Below are positions 33,977 through 45,900 of a stretch of DNA of 64,000 nucleotides, one piece after another. Both the position numbers and the translations under genes were made by a program. The notes below the pieces were generated by a model, which made no database searches, was not told the DNA's origin, and saw only the letters and a program-made list of their open reading frames with translations. This DNA comes from Hippasteria phrygiana (lineage: Eukaryota; Echinodermata; Asteroidea; Valvatida; Goniasteridae): contig JAZGUH010000272.1 of NCBI GenBank assembly GCA_037893225.1, positions 930,001-994,000 on the forward strand, written 5' to 3'. How positions within the stretch are numbered: position 1 is the first letter of the stretch; each line of letters begins with the position of its first letter.

Positions 33977-36900
33977 GTAAGAGGTTTTGAACGAGAGTAG
34001 GAATATGAACTTTACCGATAATGTTTTTGTGAAGCTTGAAGAAATATTGAATCGGAAAATATTATGAGGGATTCCGTCAGGTTAGTGATCTTGCCCTATG
34101 TTGGTTCTCTCTTAATTTGTTAATATTGTAGCGCCGGTGCCGGTCGGTCGGCGGAGGGCGCTAGACCGGTACCACAGCAGGGCGGTTGTAGCAGAGCCCC
34201 TGCTGGTCGGCTGGAAGGCCCGTTGCCGTGCGGCGCACGCACAGTGACCCGTTTCCCCTAGCAACAGGCAGTGTGCGATTCCCCCCATTTTGTGTGAAGT
34301 CCTGAGTGTGTTTTGTGCTCGAATAAACGGCCTAGAGCCTTGATAACCTGACGAAAGTGTGCCGGAGAGTTCTTTTCAGGTGTATTGGAGTCCCGCGCAC
34401 GGTCGACGCTACATTGGAGGCAGCGGTGACATACCAGAAAGGAACAAATCAGGTAAAACTTCGAGTTCTTGCGACATGAATACACTGGGAAGGGATAGTC
34501 TGGTGTCCGACTCGCCACACGGCGCGGACACAGACTGGGATACAGCTCCACACAACGCAGGCCAATCGGGAGATAAGAACGGCGGACCGTTCGTGACCCT
34601 GAGTGAGTTGGAATCCTTCTTGAGGGATAATCAAGGGAGTCTTCCTCGGGATAAGAGGGAGACTGGGGGGTCATTGGGATCGGAATCTCTCATGTGGAAG
34701 GACGGGGAGAATAGAAAGCCCAAGATTGTAGATCAGAGAAGGGGAATTCGTTACATTCTATGTTGCATTTGCATCGATTCCCCCCAGACTAGTTACGAGT
34801 CCCTCAGTGGGCCGTCCCACGCCGCTGACTTCGGGGTGACAGACGCTCTGTTCCACCCGGAACGTTGCCGAGTCGCACCGGCCGGTGTGGCGGGGACAAT
34901 GCTTCACGGCGGGACACCGCACGACCCTTGTTCCGGCGTGCCGGACGCCGGGCCCCGCGAGGGGCCGCCCTGTGCTGCGCACGGCGACGGGGCAAACGCC
35001 GCGTTCCACACGGAAAGCCGCCAAGCCGCGTTCGCCGGGGCAGCGGGGGCGGAGCCTCGTGTGGGAACGGCCTGTGAGAGTCACGCCGGTGCGCCCGATG
35101 GGGGGCCTCGCGGGGGCCGCCCTGCACTGTACACGGCGGCGGGGCAAACGCTGCGTTCCACTCGGAACGCCACTGGGCCGCGTTCGCGGGGGCGGAGCCT
35201 CTTGTGGAGGGGGCCTTTGAGTTTCGCACCAGTACGCCACAGAAGGGATCGCGCCGCGCTGGGTACGGCGGCGTGGCGGACACGCCGTTCCACACGGAAC
35301 GCGGTCGCGCCGCGTCTGCCGACGCAGCGGGGGTTCGTCCGGAGACGCCCCACATTTGCTACACCAGCGTGAGTACCGGGAGCCACGAGGAACCAACCCC
35401 CGGGGCAGACACTAGCACAACGGGAACCATACCCCACACGGGAACGCCCCAGTCTACATGCCCCACGACGGCAACGGTAGAGCCCCCTCAACGGTGCCGG
35501 TGTGGCCAATCACTCCGCGTGGGAGTCAATGGCGCGGAGTCACTCCGCGTGGGAGTCAATGGCGCGGAGGCAATCCGCACGGGAGTCTATGGAGGAGAGC
35601 CACTCCGCGTGGGAGTCAATGGCGCGGAGTCACTCCGCACGGGAGTCTATGGAGGAGAGCCACTCCCGTGGGAGTCAATGGCGCGGAGTCACTCCACACG
35701 GGAGTCTATGGAGGAGAGCCACTCCGCGTGGGAGTCAATGGCGCGGAGGCACTCCGCGTGGGAGTCAATGGCGCGGAGGCAATCCGCACGGGAGTCTATG
35801 GAGGGGAGCCACTCCGCGTGGGATTCAATGGCGCGGAGTCACTCCGCACGGGAGTCTATGGAGGGGAGCCACTCCGCGTGGGAGTCAATGGCGCGGAGTC
35901 ACTCCGCACGGGAGTCTATGGAGGGGAGCCACTCCGCGTGGGAGTCAATGGCGCGGAGCCACTCCGCGTGGGAGTCAATGGCGCGGAGTCACTCCGCACG
36001 GGAGTCTATGGAGGGGAGCCACTCCGCGTGGGAGTCAATGGCGCGGAGTCACTCCGCACGGGAGTCTATGGAGGGGAGCCACTCCGCGTGGGAGTCTATG
36101 GAGGAGAGCCACTCCGCGTGGGAGTCAATGGAGGAGAGCCACTCCGCGTGGGAGTCAATGGCGCGGAGTCACTCCGCACGGGAGTCTATGGAGGAGAGCC
36201 ACTCCGCGTGGGAGTCTATGGAGGAGAGCCACTCCGCGTGGGAGTCAATGGCGCGGAGTCACTCCGCACGGGAGTCTATGGAGGAGAGCCACTCCGCGTG
36301 GGAGTCAATGGCGCGGAGGCACTCCGCGTGGGAGTCAATGGCGCGGAGTCACTCCGCACGGGAGTCTATGGAGGGGAGCCACTCCGCGTGGGAGTCAATG
36401 GCGCGGAGTCACTCCGCACGGGAGTCTATGGAGGAGAGCCACTCCGCGTGGGAGTCAATGGCGCGGAGCCACTCCGCGTGGGAGTCAATGGCGCGGAGTC
36501 ACTCCGCACGGGAGTCTATGGAGGGGAGCCACTCCGCGCGGGAGTCAATGGCGCGGAGTCACTCCGCACGGGAGTCTATGGAGGGGAGCCACTCCGCGTG
36601 GGAGTCAATGGCGCGGAGTCACTCCGCACGGGAGTCTATGGAGGAGAGCCACTCCGCGTGGGAGTCTATGGAGGAGAGCCACTCCGCGTGGGAGTCAATG
36701 GCGCGGAGGCAATCCGCACGGGAGTCTATGGAGGAGAGCCACTCCGCGTGGGAGTCAATGGCGCGGAGTCACTCCGCACGGGAGCCTATGGCGCGGAGTC
36801 ACTCCGCACGGGAGTCTGTGGAGGAGAGCCACTCCGCGTGGGAGTCAATGGCGCGGAGGCAATCCGTACGGGAGTCCACAGAGTGAGACAGGCCAATCGG

Positions 36901-39900
36901 GAGGGGGGACCCGGGATCACGGGGTGGCACCACACGGAGCCCCCATGCGGGACCGAGGCACCCTCCACCACAAAGTGGGTGCAAACTACCCCTGGTACCC
37001 ACGGTGCCGCCGGGCGATCGGGAGACATACCAACACCACCACCCGGGATGAGCAAGGAGACAGCGGGACCGGGACATCCCGACCCAGGAAGTCAGAGGCC
37101 AGTGATGCTTCCCGACAGGTTCGACGGGGGTTCGTAGTGGTCCGACTACTTGATCCATTTCGAGAGTGTTGCGGCGGTCAACCATTGGAGCGAGGCCGAG
37201 AAAGCAATGTTCCTGGCTTCCCATTCGAGGGGCACGGCCCGGGAGGTACTTGCGGATATGGAGCCGGAGGCGCGAGAGGAATATTCCTCCCTCCTCGAGA
37301 ACTTCGAACGACGGTTCGGGGTGGCCGCCCAGATCCCATTGCACCGGGCGCAGTTGTCTACGCGCGTGAGAGGCCGCGGTGAGTCACTTGGTAGCTTGGG
37401 ACAATCAATTCGGCGGTTAGTCAACCAGAGCTACCCGAAGCTACCCACACAGGCCCGCGAAGATCTGGCGGTGGAGGCCTTTCGCAACGCACTAGGGAAT
37501 GAGCAGTTGCAATTCCACATCTTCTCCAGAAAAGCGGCGACATTGACCGAGGCAGTCACCCTTGCGGCCGAGATGGAGGCCTTTCTCGAGTCACAGGCGC
37601 ACAGGAAAGGGAGGCAAGGGACCAAAGACGTTCGGCTGGTAGTCCAACCTCCAACCGAGGAACACAAACCGGCTGCCGGGATCGGGTACGTGCAGACCGC
37701 CCGCCCCCCAGTGGCGTGCTACCGGTGTCACGAATTCGGCCACATCTGGCGGTACTGCCCTAGGCGGAGGTCGGCTCCCGACCGGCAACAGGGAATGACG
37801 GGAGCAATGCCGAGACACCAGGACCCAAGCAGAGAGCAGGCTGCTCAGGCCAGACCGATGGTCGCAGGGGTGCAGGTGATTAAGAGGACGGATCCGACGA
37901 AGTGCCCCCACTGCGAGAGGCGTTCAACCATAACCATAACCTCCGGAGGCACCTTCGGACGGCGTGCAGGGTACTCCACCCGGAATGTCCCTACGCCTGC
38001 GCCCGGGGGTGCGGGAGAACCTTCTACAGGAAGGACGTCCGAGAACGACACTACCCCTACTGTGCTGGGGTCTTCGTTGGATCGGTGAGTGCGGAGGTCG
38101 ATGAGCTTGACGTCCACGCCAGCGACGGAGAGATGGACGCCGCTCCATCCCCTCCGCCTCCGACGTCCCACCGGGAGGGCCGCGACCACCCGGAACAGCC
38201 CCCCACTCAGCCGCTCCGAGCGCAGGGCAGTCGCCCTCGCCGCCGCACCTTACTCGTCAGAGGAGTCACCAGGTCCCCGAGTCTCCCAGCAGGTCGGGGG
38301 ACCGTGTCCACCCGGAACGCCCCCCAAGACCGTCCCACTCGGAACGTCCCTCGGAGGGGCGACCATCTAGGCCGGGGAGCTGCGTCTGCCCGGAACGCTC
38401 CCCGGCGCCCCCCTCACGACACCATTGGAACCGGCGCCAGGGCTGGAGAGGCCGACCGACCCGGACGGAGGGAGAGGTGCGAACGAGATCCTCTACGCCA
38501 CCTGGAGCGCCTCCACCTCCACGCTACCCCAACAACGTCCCACGCCGCTTTTGGGAGGAACTGTTGCGACAGACGGAAGTCCAGCGGCAGCCTCCGCCCA
38601 CCAACTGAACTGGATGCTGTTCCCCCATTGTGTTTTTGTTGTCACTGCCGTCGCCGTCCGGACCGGGTCTTCCTGGGCGTCCGGTCATCGGTGCTGGTCG
38701 CCTTGTTCGGGGACGAACAAAGGTCCTCGAAGGGGGCAATGTAGCGCCGGTGCCGGTCGGTCGGCGGAGGGCGCTAGACCGGTACCACAGCAGGGCGGTT
38801 GTAGCAGAGCCCCTGCTGGTCGGCTGGAAGGCCCGTTGCCGTGCGGCGCACGCGCAGTGACCCGTTTCCCCTAGCAACAGGCAGTGTGCGATTCCCCCCA
38901 TTTTGTGTGAAGTCCTGAGTGTGTTTTGTGCTCGAATAAACGGCCTAGAGCCTTGATAACCTGACGAAAGTGTGCCGGAGAGTTCTTTTCAGGTGTATTG
39001 GAGTCCCGCGCACGGTCGACGCTACAATATTATTGTTCGGAGATGGGCGCTAAATCAGCTGTCATTAGCCATTATGCTGTATACACGAATCCGTGCGCAC
39101 GGTTGAAGTCCCCGACACTACAGCAGTTTCGGCTGCAACAGTGTGGCGAGTTGTTTAAACAATCATAACACATTAGCATGTACAAATTGTAAAGCTATAA
39201 AAAACCGGTGTAAAACAAGCTACGCATGCACAACGCAGCTTCGTAGATATGCAGATCATTCAAACGAGGAAAGCCATACGGGTTGAATTGTGTACACAGT
39301 GAACAGGTCTTTGGGAAATCAGAACCAGTGGTTCTTACATTTCGGCAAAATGACGGGGGAATTTAGACCAATGGCCTCAGGTTTTACATGACAGGAAAGA
39401 GGATTTCGACGCGCGCCTTCTAAGGCTGGTTGAACTAAGATTTTCCATGTAGGAATAGCGGAGTTACAGTCGGTAGATGAACGAGACGCGCATTTAGATG
39501 CCAATTCTCAAACAAAATTCGATATCATTTCCAAATACTATTTTGTAGATTTTTGGCCGCTGCTGTGATTTTCCAGACGATCTCAAAATGCCGGAGATGT
39601 TTTACATGCATTACTATGTCAGTCTCTTCTCCTCGCTCGCATTCTGGTGGGTGAACTGGCTCCTTACCCTAGGCTACAAGAAACACCTTGAGTTGAGTGA
39701 TCTGGGAGCAGTGCCAGACCGACATGAGGCAAAGTTCAACCACGAGAGGTTCCGGAAAGCCTTCATGGAAGAAACGGTGAGTTATGGCACTAGGTTGACA
39801 AAATACTTGAGTACAAAACAAAAATGTAGAGAAAGGAATAATTATTTATGTCAAAGATGTAAAATGAATACATATACAACTAACGTAAATACAAAATACC

Positions 39901-42900
39901 TTGGCTTGTAAAAATATTTTACAGCCAAGGTATTTTGTATTTATTCATTTTACATCTTTGACACAAATAATTATTCCTTTCTCTACATTTTTGTTTTGTA
40001 CTCAAGTTTTTTGTCAACCTAGTCGGAACTCGAGACACTTGAAATGATACGATACAATTATGGACATAAGCTCCGTTTATTAATTTATTACATTTATATA
40101 TAGGGTATGCCAGAGGACCTTGTGGGGATCACTCAATGCCAGTTTCTTTCTTAACTTTGAAAATGTATTCAAAATTTACCTAGTCATTTTCCCTTGTGGA
40201 TTGTTTGACGAATTATACGTTTAGAAAAAGTCGTATCCTCATTGAGTGATCCCCACAATGTCGCTTCCCAGGTTGTATCGTAAAATTGGGTGTGATCCCT
40301 GGCTATACGGCATTCTGGGTTGATGACTTCTGACGAGCACCCACCCGAACAAAGATACTGACAATTTGGGAGACCGCCAACATAGGGCAAGCTAGCTCGG
40401 TTGGTAGAGCGCCGATACGGTAACCCGGAGGTCGCAGGTTCGAATCCTGCTCCTGCCAGTTTCTTTGTTCACTTTGAAAATGTATTCAACATTTACCTAG
40501 TCAGTTTCCCTTGTGGATTGTTTGACGAATTATTTAGTAAGTTATGAGCTTTCCAATGACACATTCCACCAAACAAACGGCCCTGATAAGTAACAGATGT
40601 AAAGTTTCAAATTTAGAATTGGAGCTGGACGCCCCTGTTCTTATAGTGGAAAAGTATCCGGCAATCTTATAGCGCAAAGCACATACTAAAATGAGAGACC
40701 AAATAGAATGAAGAGCGTATTACACTGTTAAATATTATGTTGTGGTACAACGATTTACAGAGTTTCTTTCTGTATAACCACATAGATTATGTTCTATCTT
40801 CTATATAATTGGACAACGCTATTAGGCGACCCCCCCCCCCCCTAGACACGCCCTAAACGTAATGCATTTGTACGTTGACCCATTTTTAGCATCCCTATTG
40901 CAATACCTGGTCGATAACAATAGAAATATTATAATGGTAATGAGCCTTGCTCAAATCGCCTAACAATTATTGTTGGTTGTGTGCTTTTTCCTCCGTCCCC
41001 TAAACCTTGACAAGAAATCGCCGCCGCTGCACCTTACGCAATGGAATTGGACCATGAAATTAGAGAGTACGGATGCCGGAGATATTAATTCGTAACAAAA
41101 ATATTTATTCTGGGAACGGTGAAGGTTGGGAGGAATACCCACTCCGTATATACAATATGATGGTCCTAAATGCAAGTATAAAGCACTGAAATAGTAGTGA
41201 CATTAAATAAAGCATCAACATAATACTGATTACGATATATTTACCCAGGCAAAAGCTCACAGTAAGGGCAAAGAGGCGTCTATGTACAAGGTTTACTTGA
41301 AGGTGTACGGCCGACGGGTGTTTGGGGCGGCGGTGCTAAAACTACTCGGTCAGATGTTTTTCTTTATCAACCCACTGGCAGTTGGAGCATTGACGGTCTA
41401 CGTCACTAATCTCAAGTATCCTCGAACAGAGACAAAAGTGAGTAGGGCTTTTAGCAGGGGATGATTACTAATCCCGCTCCAGCCAGTTTCTTTGTTCACT
41501 TTGAAAAAAATTAATAATATTGGCTTTTCCGAAATCCATCGGAAAAGGCTTTGTTTTTGTTCTGATTTTTCTTTTTTGGCTTTTCCGACACTGCCAGTCG
41601 GAAAAGGCCTTGTTTTTGTTCTGATTTTTGGCTTTTCCGAAATCCTTCGGAAAAGGCTTTGTTTTTGTTCTGATTTTTTTTTGGGGGGCTTTTCCGACAA
41701 CCAGTCGGAAAAGGCATTGTTTTTGTTCTGATTGTTTTTTTGGCTTTTCCGAAAACCTTCGGAAAAGGCATTGTTTTTGTTCTGATTTTTTTTTTTTTCT
41801 TCTTCTTACTTTAGTTCTATCCCAAATCCCATAGACTTTGTACACGAATTTTATAGGTGGCACTTTGGTCACTAAACAATCTCAGATCTTAATCAAACTT
41901 AACACAAACAAAGACCCTAACCTGAAATTGTATGCCGAAGAGTGACGTCATGATGACGTCATCACGTGATTTTTTATGAATGTTTGAATTCTTAAAATCG
42001 TAACATTCTTTTCAATATATCTAGCGAACAAAACAAGATAATTTCAAAATTCTTTTTGTTATAGCTTTGGTATGTCTCAAAGATATGCCCTAAAAAGCGA
42101 AAATTGTGTGACGTCATGATGACGTCATCATAAATGTGTTTTTTCTTAAACGCTTGTAAGGGTCAATCCGATTACAAAAATGTATACAGTGAATTTATCT
42201 GTACCTAATTCCAAAATTTCATGATCGTGGCTCACTCAAGTAAGAAATAACAGCAATTTCAAAATTTAGACCAAATTCAATATAACACAAAGGAATGCTG
42301 GGAAGGGCAGATAACCATGGCTTAAAAGAGCATGCTGTTTATAAAAGGGGTTGATTTCTAGGTTTTTTTCAAGTCGCTGAATTCTTGAATTGTTAAAATC
42401 GTAACATTCTTTTAAATATATCTACCGAACAAAACAAGATTTTTTCAAAATTATTTTTGTTATAGCTTTGGTATGTCTCAAAGATATGCCCTAAAAAGCG
42501 AAAATTGTCTGACGTCATGATGACGTCATCAAACTTTTTTTTTTTTTTAACGCTTGTAAGGGTCAATCCGATTACAAAAATGTATACATTGAATTTATCT
42601 GTACCTAATTCCAAAATTTCATGATCGTGGCTCACTCAAGTAAGAAATAACAGCAATTTCAAAATTTAGACCAAATTCAATATAACACAAAGGAATTCTG
42701 GGAAGGGCGGATAACCATGGCTTAAATGTGCATGCTGTTTATAAAAAGGGTTGATTTCTAGTCTTTTTTCAAGTCGCTAGACTGTTGCCCATAGCATTTG
42801 TACACGTTTTCTTTCTTACCGTCCACTTTGGCTACTTTTAAACTAGGCAAACACTTACCCCAACTGCTCACAATGTGTGCCAAACTTTTACGTCATGATG

Positions 42901-45900
42901 ACGTCATCACATGTCACGTGACGTCATCTTAAAGGGGCAATTTTTGAAGCCATATATCTACAAAAGTACATGTTCGATTCAGTTGAAACGTAATATCTAG
43001 GTATGTCACCGGGTGTTATAGATACAAATTGACATGACGTTTTGATGACGTCATCACATGTCACGTGACGTCATCTCAAAGGTGATTTTTCAAGGGCCCA
43101 TATCTAGAGAACCGTAGTTCGGATTGCCTTTAAACCTGGTATGTTGGTGGGCCACCACGTGTTATAGATGGCTAACCCAAGTAAGAAATAGCAGCCATTT
43201 CAAAATTTAGACCAAATTCAATATAACACAAAGGAATTCTGGGAGGGCAGATAACCATGGGTATTTTGTGCTTGCTGTTTATAAAAGGGGTTGATTTCTA
43301 GTCTTTTTTCAAGTCGCTGAATTTTTGAAGTTTTAAAATCGTAACATTCTTTTCAATATATCTAGCGAACAAAACAAGATATTTTCAAAATTCTTTTTGT
43401 TATAGCTTTGGTATGTCTCAAAGATATGCCCTAAAAAGCGAAAATTGTGTGACGTCATGATGACGTAATAAAATAAATCTGTTTTCAAGTCGCTAGAATA
43501 GTGCCCATAGCATTGTAAACGTTTTCTTTCTTACCGGCCACTTTGGCTACTTTTAAACTTGGCAGACACTTACCCCAACTGCTCACAATGTGTGCCGACC
43601 TTTTACGTCATGATGACGTCATCACATGTCACGTGACGTCATCTTAAAGATGATTTTTCAAGGACCCATATCTAGAGAGCCGTAGGTCCGATTGTATGTT
43701 ATGTTACATACCTGGTATGTTGGTGGACCACCACGTGTTATAGATGAAAATTTACGTGACGTCATGATGACGTCATCATACGATTTTATAGTAATTTTAA
43801 AGTTTTTGAACGTTAAAGTTTCTTAAAGCCATATCTCATCAACAGAACATGCTAAATCCAAAATTCTTTTTGGAATAGCTTTGTTAGCTCCTATATTCTT
43901 TCACATAAATGGGAAAATGTGTGACGTCATCATGACGTCATCAAAAATGTTCTTTTTTGAAACACATATAAGGGTACGTTCGATCGTCATAAAAATTGCT
44001 GGGTAGGTAGATAATGCTACTAGCATGTAAAATCCAAAGTGACGTCATGATGACGTCATGATGACGTCATCGGCTGATTTTCTATGAAATGTTTAGTTCT
44101 ATCCCAAATCCAATAGACTTTGTGGACGAATTTTGTAAGTGGCACTTTGGTCACTAAACAATCTCAGATCTTAATCAGGCTAAACACAAACAAAGACCCT
44201 AAGCTGAAAATGTATGCCGAAACGTGACGTCATGATGACGTCATCACGTGTCACGTGACGTCATCCTAAACGTGCATTTTTCAAGGGCCCATATCTAGAG
44301 AACCGTATGTCCGATTGCCTTTAAACCTGGTATGTTGGTGGGCCACCACGTGTTATAGATGAAAATTGAGGTGACGTCATGATGACGTCACCATACGATT
44401 TTATAGTAATTTTAAAGTTTTTGAACCGTAAAAGTTTCTTAAAGCCATATCTCATCAACAGAACATGCTAAATCCAAAATTCTTTTTGGAATAGCTTTGT
44501 TAGCTCCTATATTCTTTCACATAAATGGGAAAATGTGTGACGTTATCATGACGTCATCAAAAATGTTCTTTTTTGAAACACATATATGGATACGTCCGAT
44601 CGTCATAAAAATTGGTGGGTGGGTAGATAATACTACTAGCATGTAAAATCCAAAGTGACGTCATGATGACGTCATCGGCTGATTTTATATGAATTGTTTT
44701 GTTCTATCCCAAATCCCTTAGACTTTGTACACGAATTTTGTAAGTGGCACTTTGGTCACTAAACAACCTCAGATCTTAATGAGACTTAACACAAACAAAG
44801 ACCCTTAGCTGAAAATGTATGCCGAAGAGTGACGTCATGATGACGTCATCACGTGTCACGTGACGTCATCATAAAGTTGCATTTTTCAAGGGCCCATATC
44901 TAGAGAACCGTACGTCCGATTGCCTTAAAACCTGGTATGTTGGTGGACCACCACGTGTTATAGATGAAAATTGAGGTGACGTCATGATGACGTCATCATA
45001 CGATTTTATAGTAATGTTTAAGTTTTTGAATCTTAAAGTTTCTTGAAGCCATATCTCAACAGAACATGCTAAATTCAAAATTATGTTTGTAATAGCTTTG
45101 TTAGCTCCGATATTCTTTCACATAAATATGAAAAATGTGTGACGTCATCATGACGTCATCAAAAATGTGCTTTATAGAAACACATATAAGTGTAAGTCCG
45201 ATCGTCATAAAAATTGGTAGGTAAGTAGACAGTGCCACTAACATGTAAAATCCCAGGTGACGTCATGATTACATCATTGGTTAATTTTCTATGAATTTTT
45301 AAATGTTTCAAATTTCATTGTGCTATATAAATTGTATACTGTCGTTGATCAGATTGACTCCAACCTTGACATAGGCCACGTTGCAAATATATTTTCTTTG
45401 ACAAGTGCCGTCGTGATGACGTCATCATGGGTCACAGGACATCATCTTAAAGGTGCATATTTTAAGCTCCTATATCTAGAGAACTGTACTTAAGATTGCA
45501 TCCATTCTTGGTATGCTGGTAGGCCAACTAGGATTACAGATAAAAATTGATGTGACGTCACAATGACATGATCATACCAATTTATAGCTTTGTTTAATTT
45601 GTCCAACTTTTAAGCCATATCTCTTTAACGGAACATGCAAATGTCGAAATTCTTTTTTTAAAACGTTTGTTTGGTCACATATACTTAAATATAAATGTGA
45701 ACAACGTATGCAAAATTCGAAGTGATGTAATAAAAAAAATGCGGAAAAGCCCTATGTTCTGTTCTTGTAACAGACATAGATCTCTAGTTTTTATTTCTTT
45801 TTCTTCTTCTTCTTCTTCTTACTTTAGTTCCATCCCAAATCCCATAGACTTTGTACACGAATTTTATAGGTGGCACTTTGGTCACTAAACAATCTCAGAT

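Larger units (their letters stand above)
34127..39026 (+). mobile_element. Element B: young, pol-less Ty3/gypsy-derived LTR element in SUR intron 1
   Basis: Two 287-bp LTRs flank a 4.3-kb interior that encodes a Gag-like protein and a zinc-finger ORF3 but no protease, RT or integrase. ATAT flanks both ends (34123-34126 and 39027-39030); a 5-bp AATAT reading is possible if the last LTR base is shared. The LTRs differ at a single base, so insertion is recent. Gag and ORF3 are closely related to those of element A (16578-22240), which would be the type of element able to mobilise it. It lies in sense orientation within the SUR transcript and brings AATAAA signals. Confidence 0.9.

Noticed and set aside
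34758..35509. Long - strand frames opposite the element B leader
   Set aside because: Composition effect of the very GC-rich repeats; the element reads on the + strand from its LTR.
35511..36887. CRISPR array
   Set aside because: The units are contiguous 30-bp repeats without unique spacers, in a eukaryotic retroelement.
39577..39776. Alternative exon 2 start at the TTTTCCAG acceptor
   Set aside because: It would shift the frame relative to exon 1 and lose the conserved linker sequence.
40386..40458. Functional tRNA gene
   Set aside because: Stem mismatches, no U33 and location in a multi-copy repeat point to a tRNA-derived relic.
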